From Nemania diffusa (taxonomy: Eukaryota; Ascomycota; Sordariomycetes; Xylariales; Xylariaceae), in assembly GCA_038501195.1 (NCBI GenBank), contig JBBPUQ010000005.1, positions 3,596,001 through 3,660,000 of the forward strand: a stretch of DNA of 64,000 bases. Direction: 5' to 3'. A model generated the notes under the pieces. The model had not been told where the DNA came from. It was given only the letters and a program-made list of their open reading frames with translations, and made no database searches. The translations under genes were made by a program, and so were the position numbers. Numbering within the stretch: position 1 is the stretch's first letter; every line of letters begins with the position of its first letter. This document shows positions 32,640 to 45,413 of the stretch, in pieces.

Positions 32640-34833
32640 TGTGGTAATTTGTTAGGCGCACCACGGTCTAGCGGAATCGAGGCTCGCGATCAGACAAGGA
32701 CGCCGTTTCCCTATGGGGGGGTGTAGGCGCGAATAGGAGGAGCTCGATGGGTGGTTGTGGCAAGGAAGGAGAGTTGAGGCTAGAATGTTTGCGGTCAGCG
32801 TGCTCGATGTACGGATGAGATTCGCTACCTTTTAGAGGATATCTACCTACACAATGGATAGTCTCCAAGGTATATGGAATGCGCCCCCACTGAGTTATGT
32901 AGTAGAATCTGAAGTCGAAGGCAGGAAGACAAGGAGAAAGAAACAAGCTCTAGGATGTGTCATATGAAATTGCCAAAGCTCGAAAGTGAAGGGCAGCCAC
33001 TAGAATGTTTTGGTGGGGTTCTTCCTTACTCTACGGGATACCTAGGATAGAGGGGCACTCCGTGGGTGCCTTGATTATCTAGGTACTTCTATACCTATCT
33101 AAGTAATACTGTACATGAGGTACCTGCCCAACAGGCTACAGTGCTACATACATTACGTCCTCTATTCTAGGCACATACATAATGGAGGGGCAGCTTTAGT
33201 GCTCATGCATACCTTAGGTACCTTGTACCTGTAGCTAAGGAGCAACTGGCAAATTAGGAACATTGAAGACAGAGGTAGGTTAGGTTAGGTACCTACCTAG
33301 GGAGGCTTATATAATAGGTAGGATCTTTGATTGAGGGGAACAATGCACTACCTTACGCAGTATGTACAGCTGAGACAGTACCTTAGTTCGAAACTCCTGA
33401 TACTGTAGGTAAGTAGACTATGAGGTAGGTTGTCTATTGTTCAGTAATATTATGTAATACTAAGAAATGTAAGATACTTAATGTAAGGAGGTATAAGTAT
33501 GGTCATGTAGGTACCAGCAATGAAGTAGCCTCGCAAGAGATATTATATTCTACCTATGCGTATCTTATGTAGGCAATAACTTTATTACATGTTTCTCCTT
33601 AGCCAGTACCTGTTTAGGCCTTAGTAAATCAATACCCCGTATTACGGTGTTACCAACCCTCTGTCATTTCCGTCACCACGGAAGGAGGGGAGGTAACCGT
33701 ACGTAAGGTACCGATCTAGGCTACTAATTTAGGTACTGAGCCACGCCGCTTTTAGCCCGAGACTGGGCCTTATCCGCTCTTTCATAGCCTGATATGAACA
33801 AACACTGCGCATTTGTATAATTTCTAATACACATTTCACGACGATTGCACAAAAGCAAATAACTAACGTTTATTGTAAACGGATCTTAGTTAGGTATGCA
33901 TTACAAGATGGTCCGTTTAAGTGATCCGTTTAAGCGACTTCCTAGGAAGTCGGTCGAACGCGAAAGGCGTGACCGCAAGCCTTCCTTCCTACCACTTCTA
34001 CCTAGCCTACGATCAATCCACCTATCTACGCCGACAACGCTGCCCGCATCACATAGGGCACTCTAGACCCCCTTGCATATGAAGATGGTCAAATTTGGTG
34101 GGAAATGATTTAGAATGCCAAATGACACGGAACAATGAAATGCAAACACGGACTTAACGAAGGTATCAAAAGTATCCGTAGCCGAGTTTGGGGGGTTTAA
34201 AACATCATATCTACAAGCCTTGTGAAAAGTTATAATGATTATTTTATATAATAATTAAAAGTCTACGTAGTACCTATTGCAGAACTACTTGAGATACATA
34301 CCATGACGTACGTAACCTGAAAAGCTATCCCGGGGTCAAGGTTAAAACTGATTGCATGGGTACAACAGAGCGTTCACTGTGCTTAGTTAACGGTTAAAAC
34401 CTGCTAGAACTATTTTGAAGACCGTTTCTCTTGGCATAAATCACAAATGCCCACGGGAGCAGCTCTGCAGTCACCTAACTAATAACTGGCTGAGCCGAGC
34501 CTGAGAAAAAGCGGCAAGCGCGCTAAGCCTAGTTCGCTGCATACTTGGCATTTGGTAAAACAGAGAACCTACTCTGTACCTTAGGTACCTATCTAGGAGG
34601 GCTGTGTCGTCGTCGTGTCGCCCCAAATTCCGTATCCGATTGCTGCGAATAGCTCGTAAGACAAGATCACTCACGCCTACCTACCTATTATCTCCATCCC
34701 GTCTGTATTATGGCGCTGCAGCTTGAGGCAACTACGGCCAGCCCTACACAAGAATCCAATCGACTAGACCGCGCCGTCCTACACCGTCCTGCATGGTGAA
34801 TCTCGCCTTGTCCTCACCCCTGTCGAGTTCGGT
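32640..34833. other. Intergenic between divergent Dbp5 and Bzz1
   Basis: 2.2 kb with no gene. Unusually dense in TAGGTA, TACCTA and AGGTACCT words (for example 33,050-33,330 and 34,575). No open frame with an ATG and a recognisable protein is seen. Both genes point outward, so their promoters lie at the two ends. Confidence 0.5.
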
Positions 34834-37236
34834 ATGGCTGAGGTGGATGCTGCACCAACATTTGGTGCTGAGCTGAAGGTGAGACGTCCGTCACTAGCTC
34901 CGTGCTTTACGCATGCCTTTGCGCACACGATGCTTTGTCCGTTTGCTTGTGTTTGTTTGTGCGGGAGCCAGTGCGAATGGTGGCAAGACACTAACAAGTC
35001 CTGTTCTTCTCCCTAGGATGGCTTCAAACCTGCCAACGCTTGGGTCGCCAACGGCGTCGCCTGGCTCGATGACATCCAGAACTTCTACCGAGAACGAAGT
35101 GCCCTCGAGAAGGAGCATGCTGCGAGACTCAACGCCTTAGCCAATAAATACTTTGAGAAGAAATCGAAAAAGTCCACGAGCTTGAGTGTTGGCGACACAC
35201 CCGCCATGACCCCCGGCTCCCTCGAAAATGCCTCCTTGACCATATGGAACACCCACTTAGCCACGTTGGAGGCACGGGCTAACGAGCACGAACGCTACGG
35301 AAACGATCTAATAAACAAAGTCGCCGATCCGTTAAAATACTACGCTGCCAAATTCGAAGAGCTGCGCAAGCGCCATTCCGATTATGCTGCTAGGCTGGAA
35401 GCGGAACGAGACTCATCTTATGCCGACTTGCGCAAGGTCAAGGCCAAGTATGATACTGTCTGTCAAGAGGTCGAGAGCAGGCGCAAGAAGTCAGAAAGCT
35501 CCTTCGACAAGGCCAAGGCGCAAAGCAACTACCAACTGCAGCTACAAGAGATGAACAACATGAAAAATACTTATCTCATAGCCATCAATGTCACGAATAA
35601 GCAAAAAGAAAAATACTACCACGAGTTCATCCCCGAGGTCATGGATGGTCTGCAAGACTTATCAGAATTCCGAACCATTAAGCTCAACTCCATATGGACG
35701 ACGGCAGCAAGTTTGGAGACGGCCATGTTGACCCAAAGCAATACCATGATAGACCATTTATCCCAAGAAATTGCTCGCAACCAACCTCATCTGGACTCAA
35801 TGATGTACATACGACACAACATGGGCACTTTCCAAGAGCCAGCGGACAGGGCCTTCGAGCCAAGCCCGGTATGGCACGACGATGACGCTATGGTTACGGA
35901 TGAACCAGCTAAGATATTCCTACGTAACGTACTGAATAAGTCAAAGGGTCAGCTAGGGGAGCTAAGAAGAGAGGTTGATAAAAAGAGGAGGGAAGTTGAG
36001 TCAGTAAAGCGGCTGAAGCAGAACGTTCGGGATGGCACTGAGCAGAAAGACGAGGTTGTAGTTGTTACCCATCTATTTGCTTTGCAAGAAGACCTACATC
36101 AGGTCGACCGTAAACGCCTCACCGCAGAAGTCGAGACGTCCACTATAACATCTGCAGTTGGGGACGTTACATTGGGAGCCAAAAATCACAACTTCAAATC
36201 TCAAACATTCAAAATTCCTACTAACTGCGATCTATGCGGCGAGCGGATATGGGGCTTATCAGCAAAGGGGTTCGATTGTAGAGATTGCGGCTACACATGC
36301 CACAGTAAGTGCGAGATGAAGGTCCCAGCTGAATGCCCGGGGGAGCTATCAAAAGAGGAGCGCAAAAAGAGTAAGGCGGATCGCCAAACATCCACAGGAA
36401 CCGTGTCAAAGGCCGCCCCAGGCACACCAAATCATGTTGCGGAGCTGCCAGATCTAAGTCGAACCAACACCATGAATTCTTTGAGCTCTGGCTATGCGGC
36501 TAGTGCTCATCGGTCGATTAGTGGCCAGGTGACGAACCCACGCCCGTCTTCAGAAGATACCACCCCTGAGCTCCCAGGTTCACGACCTGCCGCTCGGAAG
36601 TCTCGATTAGTTGCACCACCCCCTATTGCCTTCATCAGCGAGCTCCCGGGAAGCTCTATTCCCGAATATAGCGTACCTAAGACCAACGAACAGAAAGGAA
36701 AAATGCTCTATTCTTTTGAGGCTGGTGGAGAAGGTGAAGTAAGCGTGGCTGGTGGACAGGAAGTGACCATATTGGAGCTAGACGGTATGTAACCAGTATC
36801 CACCTTGTAATGCGCAACACAAACTAACCCTCACCCTCTAGATGGATCTGGCTGGGTCAAAGTCCGCGCCGGGTATAAAGAAGGGATTGTACCCGGGACA
36901 TACCTCGAGGTGTTTGCAGCTCCTATCGTACCTCAGGACACTGGATCGTCCCAGACCCGCCCGGTATCTACATATTCAAACTCGGGCTCATCGGTCGGCA
37001 CAGCCGCGCCGGCGGTGAAGAAGAAGGGACCTGCCGTCGCACCTCGTCGCGGGGCCAAGAAGCTGAAATATGTGGTTGCTCTGTACGAGTATACAGCGCA
37101 AAGCGACACCGAACACAGCATGTCAGAGGGGGAGCGTTTTGTTCTTATCAAAGATGACATGGGCGACGGTTGGATCGAGGTAGAGAAGGGCGGCGCGACG
37201 AAAAGCGTACCAGCGAGTTACGTCCAAGCGGCATGA
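34834..37236 (+). CDS. bzz1: Bzz1, F-BAR/C1/SH3 actin regulator
   Basis: Three exons (34834-34878, 35017-36784, 36842-37236), 735 aa. Bzz1 is an endocytic adaptor. Its F-BAR domain bends membrane and its SH3 domains recruit the WASP/Las17 machinery to start actin assembly at cortical patches. Domains in order: F-BAR with long coiled coils (about 10-270; LEARANEHERYGNDLINKVADPL, EMNNMKNTYLIAINVTNKQK); a second coiled coil (about 310-370); a C1 zinc-binding domain (about 405-454, H and Cys pattern HNF...CDLCGERIWG...CRDCGYTCHSKC...C); a Ser/Pro linker; SH3-1 (about 576-630, crossing intron 2); and SH3-2 (about 681-733, VVALYEYTAQSDTEHSMSEGE). Exon 1 codes only 15 residues and is followed by a 138-nt intron. 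The layout is the standard one for the fungal family. Confidence 0.93.
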
Positions 37237-38103
37237 ACAACCACGTCGCCATTTAAGACCTTGTGATAAACTGTGCTTGTTCTCTGCATTAGGGGTGTAG
37301 CATAGCATTGTATAGCAATCGGGCACTGGAGGCAGCGTGACTATTATGGTATACGATATAGATATATACCTATATATCCATGGAAGTGTAGAGAAAAAGG
37401 AAATTGTACAATCCATCGTATTCACCGACTCCCATCGCGACTAAGTTGAGAAGGCCCGATACTTACCCCTTAGATGGTGTGACTACCACATTTCATCAAC
37501 CTTTGTAAGTCCAATAACTACCTGCCTAGTTTGCCTAGGAGTATCGTAGTACTAAGGGCCCAAAATGGACGTGTCTAGTTGTATTCGATAGCGCTGGGTT
37601 TCCGAGAGGGAGCGTCAAGTTTCCTTGTGCGATGTGCCTTCATTTCACAAGCCAGAGGTCGAGGTTTCTCCCGGCAGATACCATGACTGCCTGCCCGAGC
37701 AAGACTGCAATGACCAAGTGAGGCACAAACAACCTTCTCCCGCATGATTCAAACGGCGGATAGTGAATAACAGGCCTCCTCTCTTCCCGTAGTCATTCTT
37801 CATCCTACTGTGAGTAATAATAGGTGTTTGTTCTTGATATCCTCCACTCTTTCCATACCATCTTTGAAGGTCGCCGGTGTCTCATCAGAGGTGCACAGAA
37901 ACAGTAGGACAGCTACCACGGCTATCACGGCCCTTCCGAGCACCACAGCCCGCACCATCCTCAGAGCATATCAAGAATACGAGCGATAAGCCCATAGACT
38001 GTTGGCATCCTCTTGCGAGCGACCAGAGCCAAGAATCTACGAAAGAACCTCGCGATATCCCACCAGATCGCCAGCCCCTTTATTCCCCCCCCTCAAAGCG
38101 AAG
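37237..38103. other. Intergenic
   Basis: 0.87 kb between Bzz1 and the small membrane-protein gene, covering the Bzz1 3' UTR and the next promoter. An open frame from 37,877 overlaps the next gene in another frame and has no recognisable domain. Confidence 0.5.
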
Positions 38104-38343
38104 ATGGCTCCCAACCACAGCATCGACCGAATATTCGCCACTCTCGCCGCCCTCGCGATGAACTCACCCCTCGTACTCGGTGCCCCTAACTGCCCACTCA
38201 TGCTTGTCCGCCGGGATGAGGCGAAACCGGAGGGGCCCTGCAACCACAACTGCGTCACGGGGATCATCGCCGGCATGATCGGGCTGATCTGCATCGGCAT
38301 AATATTCCTCTGCGTCTGGTCGAGCCGACGGCGGCGTGCCTAG
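38104..38343 (+). CDS. 79-aa membrane microprotein, unknown function
   Basis: Not recognised. The ATG at 38,104 opens a 79-residue frame: a hydrophobic N-terminal stretch ending in an Ala-rich cleavage-like site (LAALAMNSPLVLGA), a short loop with four Cys in about 35 residues (NCPLM, GPCNHNC), then one strong membrane helix (GIIAGMIGLICIGIIFLCVW) stopped by SSRRRRA. This is a type I membrane topology with a very short cytoplasmic tail. The frame stays open upstream to about 38,002 but only with non-ATG starts. The combination of signal-like segment, membrane helix and basic stop is unlikely by chance, but expression is not shown. Confidence 0.5.
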   Translation: MAPNHSIDRIFATLAALAMNSPLVLGAPNCPLMLVRRDEAKPEGPCNHNCVTGIIAGMIGLICIGIIFLCVWSSRRRRA

Positions 38344-38874
38344 CTTCGCATCTCCCTCGCCGAAACGCATGCCAAGCATTGAAGCGCTAGATTATACCAC
38401 CATCCAACGACAACGAAGCAGAATGGAGGCGGATATCAGGGGCGACGCGAGAAAAATGGATTAAAAGAGGAGAGAGGGCTAAAAAGAGTGTTCAAGGCGA
38501 GCTAGAAGGGTATTTATGTCCGATTCTTAGCATGAGGGTTGGGACTGGGGATAAGAGATTGTTGGACCTTAGGCAAAATGCGTGCGTTTCCTTATTACGG
38601 AGGCAAGATTGGCAAGCGGAGAGAGCGCCGGGTAATAGATGACCGGTTCTAAGTACTACACACATACACACACACACACACACACGGTGTTCCGTTCAGG
38701 TAATAATTAATTCTACGTCCGATAACCCTAGCATGGCGTGTTTCGCCCAGGCAATACGTCTATCTGTCCACTACGTGCGCCATCCCGCGATGTCCAACCA
38801 TGACGAGGCGTGGCGGAGGAGGGCAAACTATTAGACTCACTCTAAACGATTGCTTGAATGAATAAGATCCCGCC
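38344..38874. other. Intergenic with CA microsatellite
   Basis: 0.53 kb, no gene. A CA tract of about 13 units lies at 38,658-38,686. The rest is the 3' region of the microprotein and the promoter of the SET gene. Confidence 0.5.
38658..38686. repeat. (CA)n microsatellite
   Basis: About 13 CA units with one interruption (CACATACACA), about 190 bases upstream of the SET-domain gene start. Confidence 0.9.
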
Positions 38875-40457
38875 ATGATGCGCACGTTTGTATTATTCAC
38901 GGTGCTCTTTTGCTCAGGCATCTCCTCGGCAGAGATCGACACAAGACCCGAAACGTGTCCCTGGAACCCATCCCTCCACCAGCTCCGGCCGCCCGCCTGC
39001 GCAAGCCCAGATTTCATCCGCAGGCTCGTCCTACCCCCTACTTCCTCGCCAGCGCAGCAGCAATGGAGCGGCCCTAGCCACTGCGCCAACGGGACGTGCG
39101 TGTTCGCCCACGGGAGCGTCGCGCTCGTGACGAGCCCGCAGCACGCGAACGTAATTCAGAGCTACGCCCTCGACGCCGACGGCGGCGCGGAGCCACCGCC
39201 GTTTGAGGTCGAGGAGATGCAAGGGAAGGGAGTCGGCTTGCGCGCCAACCGCTCGATTGCCAAGGGTGAGGTGTTGATGGCTCGAGCGCCGTCCCTGGTG
39301 GTGCAGACGGAGGCGATTGCGGAGCTAGAGGTCAGGGTGCGGGATAGGAGTAAGCATTTCTCTATCTATCTATCCACCCTTGAGGCCATTTCAAAGTCCT
39401 GTACCTTACTCATACGGATCTTTCTCCTCCCTCGGATATTAATGTAAATCTAATGAGTGCGGGCGTTCGCCTTAGTGTATGATATCGCCGTAGCGCAACT
39501 CCCGAAGAGCCGTAGAGATGCCTTCATGGCGCAGATGGGCCGCGACATCCACGATAAGATCGACACGAACTGCTTCCAGCTGTTCGTCCACGGGGCGGGC
39601 GAAAAGGGGACTAGTCACTTGGGCTGCTATCCCGATGTTGCGAGGCTTAACCACGATTGCCGGCCGAAGTGAGTTTAACCATGGCTCCCCATCCCCCCTT
39701 TTCGGTTGGATTTTTGGCCTAGGCGGCAAGTCTTCAAGGGCATAGAGACAAATCTACTAGGATGCGAGAGTACTTACTGGTAGATGATATAGCGTCCATT
39801 ATCGCATTACCAACGCGACGATCACTGCTCTCGCCGCCCGCGACATTCAACAAGGCGAAGAACTAGCCGTCAGCTACGTCGACGTCTTCTTACCATCACG
39901 AGAGCGAAAAGAGCGCATCCGCGGCTGGGGCTTCGAGTGCACATGTGCACTATGTCAAGGGCCCAAGAACGAGACCGCAGCAGTGAGTCCTCTATCTCGC
40001 CCCTTTTCAATACCCTCCCATTAACCGACCTTACACTCCCAAATCTGAGAACGGGCCAAGACCATCTCATTCATTCATCCATCGATCCCCTCCCTCCGCC
40101 TTTCCCAGCTAACCAGCCCAGTCCGACAAGCGCCTCCGCCGCATCAAGCAGCTGAAGTCGGACCTGAACAACTTCGAGGAGCTCAAGGTGACGGCCGCCA
40201 CGGGGGCCGAGTACACAGCGCTCCACGAGGAGGAGGGCCTGCACGCGCACCTCGGGTCCGCGTACACGCGCGCGGCGCTCAACGCGGCGCTGTTCGGCGA
40301 CGAGGCGCGCTCGCGGGCGTACGCGCTCAAGGCGGTGGAGGAGCTGGGGATCGAGAAGGGGCCCGAGTCGGCGGACGCGCGGGCCATGCGGGGGTTGGCG
40401 GAGGACCCGAGGGCCCATTGGACGTGGGGGAAGAGGAGGATGGTTGAGAAGTCGTGA
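38875..40457 (+). CDS. SET-domain protein with N-terminal signal peptide
   Basis: Four exons (38875-39349, 39476-39668, 39793-39982, 40122-40457) join in frame to 397 aa. The first about 20 residues form a signal peptide (MMRTFVLFTVLFCSGISSA). A Cys-containing segment with an N-glycosylation site follows. The SET domain starts near 115 (GKGVGLRANRSIAKGEVLMARAP), has the inserted helical part (AFMAQMGRDIHDKID) and the AdoMet-binding core ARLNHDCRPNVHYRI (the NHxCxPN motif), then GEELAVSYVD and a post-SET CTCALC. SET proteins methylate lysines, usually in the nucleus or cytosol. A signal peptide is unusual and suggests the secretory pathway or a non-histone substrate. The C-terminal about 110 residues are helical and TPR-like. 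The substrate is unknown. Confidence 0.8.
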
Positions 40458-42834
40458 TGCTGGTGGTTGGTGCTGTGTACGTCATGGGGGCTCAAGGGGT
40501 TGATCTCAAGGGGGTAGGATAGGTGTTGTGCATTTATTGATTCCGTGAATTGCCGTGAGCTGTGAGGGCATCTCTCTTGGTGAGGCATGATGTCTGTAAG
40601 GGAGCATATCTTACCCTTTCTAGTAGCAGTACCTAGTGCCAGTGCAACTTGGTGGCATGCAATCTCGAATCTTATGCGATGGTTGACTTCATCTGTTTCC
40701 ATACAAGCATTTGATTGGATATTCAGGGGATAAAAACCTGACAGCCTGAACCCAGTATAGTTTGCACGTCATAAAGACACTTCAACGTCATTTGATTTAT
40801 GCTTACTTTTACGATAACTTCCTTTCGATATGAAGCGTCGTCTGAGGTAAAAATGTTCAAATTACCTACCTCTCGTCTATCCCGGTGATAGAGGAAGAAA
40901 CCGCACCTACATACTGCCTAAGTGCATAGGTAGTCTCAATCTGATGAGCTACCCAGTAAGTATAGTTTTTCTGGGTCAACAAAAAAAGGAAAAAAGGAAG
41001 TTCGCAATATGTTTGTCTCTCTTCCTCCTTTTAATCCTAGCAGAATCCTAGCATTTAGTAATGATATCCGTCCCTATTTACTGTACGCAGTATGAAGGTT
41101 ATAGAAATTGTGGACTTAGATAAAGCACACCCACTTTGAGATATTACCATAATAGGAAAGATCTGGTAAGTGCGGGAGGATTTCCGATCTAGCCTGAACC
41201 TAAGTGGGTAGCTTAATTCCCTGTTTTATGCCTGAAACTCTAGTGGCAGGGGGAAAACTCCCTAGCCTCTGATCCAACCAGCACTAAATCCACTGATCCG
41301 CCTTATATATCTTGGCGATAAGTCTTTTCCTCTTCCATGGCGTCATTCCTTAAAGTCGGGACCACTCGACAATATGGGTTAAAACGTACATATAGATTTG
41401 CCAGTGAGGGTATGAGAAAAGGATGCCTTACGATGAGACAAAGCGAGTATTAGAGTAGGGGATATGAAAACATATTCAAACAAATGATCGCCACGTTCAT
41501 CTTGGCATTTAGATCGCAGAACGTATTTAATGGACCAAGGGCCAATCACGTACTATCATACTCTCCTGTACTGGGAGGCAAAGCCGAGGCGACCGATGTT
41601 CAGGCTGGCGTGATTGGCAACTGGCCACGCTGATCGCTATACGAGCGGGATACAGGTAGTGTAGTCAGTGTAGTGTAGTGGAATGGTGGTGGAATGGCGT
41701 CTGCATGTTCGTGGCAGTGCACTTTCCAAGTTTGCAACACGAGCGACAACCCAATCTCCTACAAAGACACCCCGTTTACATATCTACGCAGTAGTTTAAT
41801 CCTCTGTTCCTTGCGTGACATGTCTGCTGTTTTCCACCATTTAACACAACACTTTCACACAAAGGAGAGGGGAATAGCACGAGTACTGTAGGTCTCTAAG
41901 ATGATATTCGGTCATTTGATCGGAGGAGATTTTGAAAACAGCCAGTAGGAATACCATTAAGAAACTACGCATAAATATACATCTACCTGTCTAGAGTAGA
42001 TAACAGGTATGAGAAGGGATGAATACTTAGCGTACCTAAGGCAGGGTGTGGGTATACAGAACAATCCTGTTTCTCTATACAGTGCGATACGGTATTACTG
42101 TTTACTGCCTGCGCTTTACACAGTTCACCCCTCCGTTTCCGCATCCACCCCCCACAGTTTAAACCTCCTAATCTAGCTGTCAACTGTGCTGGGTGCACTA
42201 CACATCAGGTTTCTCTTCCAATGACGTTGATGTGTGTACCTTCGACTAAATGTTGCGGGCACGCCCCGATGCCGATGCTAATGCCAATTGCCAACAACAG
42301 CGCCTGTGCAACGCGACTCATGGGGCACCTGCCCCGAATTTTCTCACCCGTATTCTGCATTAGGCATTATTATTTGGCGATGAAGTAGCCGTCTAGCAGG
42401 TCTGGTAGGTATCTGGACTCCCTTGGCTGGGACTGTCTGGGTCAGGGGATGCGGCTGTGTTTCTGTGTCTGTTTCTATTTCTTTTCCTTCTCCCTCTTCT
42501 TCATCTTTGTCCGACGTGTACTGTACTGTCCAGTTTCAGCCCTCTTCACACTCGTTATTTCTCTCGGGACTCGAGCAAATACACTCGCTTTTGTTGCTCC
42601 TTCTCGACTGACTTATTCGTTGTCCACGTACCAAAGCATCTCGATCTCACCCTTATCAACCACTCTGCTTTAGTAACCTGGGCCGTTCCTCGTTTGTGTG
42701 ACATCGCGAAGAACACGCCTTTTTGTTAAAAGGGATTTGGAGGACAATTGTCCATAAATAGTCATCCAGACTATCTGCATAATCCCAGGAGATACAAACT
42801 AAATTGGTCTACGCGATCATTCTACACCTTCGTT
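40458..42834. other. Intergenic
   Basis: 2.4 kb without a supported gene. It holds the SET gene 3' region and, at the right end, a T/C-rich stretch (about 42,470-42,670) typical of a promoter or leader upstream of the GH72 gene. Open frames in the T/C tract are low-complexity Phe/Ser/Leu artefacts. The frame at 41,694-41,891 has no recognisable domain. Confidence 0.5.
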
Positions 42835-44542
42835 ATGCATTCGACCTTGCTGGCAGCAGCGTGTGCCCTGGTGGCCGCCAACGCTGTTCATGCTAGCCCG
42901 ACCCTTACCGAAAAGCAGCTACCAAACCGAGCTGCTTCTCTTCCTACTGTCACAGCCTCAGGCAATGGTATGCTTCCCAAGGGGTTCCCATGATACGAAC
43001 GCCTCGGTGGTTTATGTGTACTGACAGCTTAACGTAGCTTTCTGGTCTGGAAAGGACCGATTCTATGTTCGGGGCATTGACTACCAACCCGATGGCTCTT
43101 CAGGCAACGATGATCCTCTTGCAGACACCACTGTATGCACACGAGATATCCAACACTTTAAGGACCTGGGAGTCAACACCATCCGCGTCTACTCGGTAGA
43201 CAACTCTAAGGACCATACCGACTGCATGCAGCAGCTCAGCGATGCCGGCATCTACCTGGTTCTTGACGTGAACAACCCGCAGTACTCGATCAACCGGGAT
43301 GACCCCGAGCCATCGTACAATGACGTCTATCTGCAGAGTGTATTCGCTACCATTGACGAGTTTGCCAAGTACACCAACACGCTTGCCTTCTTCTCCGGCA
43401 ACGAAGTCATCAATGACCAGCCCGATACGGTGAAGTCGGCGCCCTACGTCAAGGCCACCACTCGTGACATGCGCCAATACATCGGCTCACGTAAATATCG
43501 AAACATCCCCGTTGGTTACTCTGCGGCCGATGTTAGCGACAACCGGATGCAGACAGCTGACTACTTCAACTGTGGTAGTGATGATGAGCGCAGCGATTTT
43601 TTCGCATTCGTAAGTTGCCAGCGTGAAGACAGCATATTGCATGACACACTACTAACACCGTTACAATCAGAACGACTACTCTTGGTGCTCACCCTCCTCA
43701 TTCGAAGAATCTGGTTGGGACCAGAAGGTTAAGAACTTTACCGGCTACGGTATACCAAGTAAGTAACTCCTGTCGTTATTTTCTTGTATCATATGGTACC
43801 TCAAGAATACGGATTCTCCTGTTTTAGATCATACTGCGTCTTGGGAGCTTTCTGCTTCCGAGACACTGACGCATCACGTTCAAAATGAAAGTAACTAATT
43901 CTCGGCGCTATAGTCTTCCTGTCAGAATGGGGATGTACCAAGGGCACCCGTGACTTTTCAGAGCTGAGCGCCCTGATGAGCTCTCAGATGTCTAGTGTTT
44001 ACTCTGGAGGCTTGCTGTATGAGTACAGTCGCGAAGGGAATGATTTCGGTATTGTCGAAGTCTCTGGAACCTCTAGTGCAGTGAAGGAAGACACCGACTA
44101 CGATACCTTCAAGTCAGCCCTTGTGAAATATCCTGCTCCGTCTGGCGACGGCGGTTTCACTTCGACTACGAACTCTGCAGCCTGCCCAACAACGGACACC
44201 ATTTGGGATCTCGGCACATGGGGCCCGAGTGCGCTCCCCGCCATTCCTGATGGTGCCAAGAAGGTAAGATAGAGTCCTAGCTACACCGACGGGCTTGTTA
44301 AGGCTAACCATCTCTAGTACATGACGGCTGGTGCTGGTGATGGCCCTGGTCTCACTGGCGATGGGTCTCAGAACGCCGGTGGTACATCAACGGGTACTGC
44401 CGATGCTGGTTCTGGTTCAGTTTCCGCCACCTCATCCGGCGACAGCGGCAGTGGACGTCCCGCTCCACCCATGGACATGAGCTTCTTCGTTGTGACAGGC
44501 ATTGCTGGCTTCTTCGCTCTAGTCGGTACCTTGCTTCTATAA
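42835..44542 (+). CDS. GH72 beta-1,3-glucanosyltransferase (Gas/Gel family), GPI-anchored
   Basis: Five exons (42835-42967, 43038-43609, 43671-43758, 43914-44263, 44318-44542), 455 aa. The enzyme cuts and rejoins beta-1,3-glucan chains, elongating wall glucan at the plasma membrane. Seen: a signal peptide (MHSTLLAAACALVAANAVHA); the GH72 barrel from about 45 (FWSGKDRFYVRGIDYQP, LGVNTIRVYSVD); the acid/base Glu at about 167 in FFSGNEVIND; the nucleophile Glu at about 269 in FLSEWGC, matching the usual spacing; a Gly/Ser/Thr-rich linker; and a C-terminal hydrophobic tail (FFVVTGIAGFFALVGTLLL) preceded by small residues, as in a GPI signal. There is no Cys-rich CBM43 (X8) module, so it belongs to the Gel1-like subgroup rather than the Gas1/Gas2 type. 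Confidence 0.93.
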
Positions 44543-45413
44543 ACGCCCAAGCATAGACCACAACCTTCAGATGGCACATTCTATATATGTATTTAGGTTG
44601 GTGGCAAGGTAAGGAAAGGATCGATCACTTCGGCTTTGGCGTTTGAGAGGCAATGACGGGGTCTACATGATGATTTATCCGGAACGTGCTCGATGCATTA
44701 TCACTACATCGTAATACACAGCTGGATGTGGAATTGGCTCCATGGATTGATTTGATAGACATTGCTAGGATCTCACTTTTCGGGCTGGCTCTTTACTCGT
44801 CTGGCATGGCGATAGGGAAGGTTGAGAATTGTAGCATAATAATGGACCGAGGTACTGTATAATAGCCAGACCGAGGTAATTAACTTCATTAGATTTCATT
44901 TATGGATGCCAAGTCTAATAGAGTATTTAATACCTCCTTATACCAAGTCCATCAGAGTTGGGATCTCTCCGCATAAGGGCTACTATAGCTTGCTATATAG
45001 GTATGCCTTGTGATTATTCCGTGATACAGACTCGTGGCAAATTAAGCCTACATATGAACAATGGGCGTATATTAGTGATCCTAGTGAAGAGGGTACATAA
45101 ACCAGCAAGACGGCGAATCTAGGAGAGGCGTAGCTGGGGGTGTATCAATTTATATTATGTATTTCAGAAGAGCCACCGTTTTGTCTCTAATCCTAACAGC
45201 AACAATTGTAGCAATCATAACTACTATTCCTTGCATTTATGATAAACTCATGTGAAATAGCAAGGCGAGGTCAATAATCCTCCTTGCAGTAGATATATAG
45301 CAATAGAATGGCGTTATGTTCAAAAGCCATTAACTAAACACACATATATAGAACACATAATTCGCGCGTCCAGTTTGCTCACACATTTCTCTCATCCCAT
45401 CCCTCTCCCTCTC
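44543..45413. other. Intergenic, convergent 3' ends
   Basis: 0.87 kb between the stops of the GH72 gene (+) and the dioxygenase gene (-). AT-biased; no gene seen. Confidence 0.5.

Noticed and set aside
42423..42729. Overlapping Phe/Ser/Leu-rich frames upstream of the GH72 gene
   Set aside because: They read a T/C-rich promoter tract and differ in all three frames.
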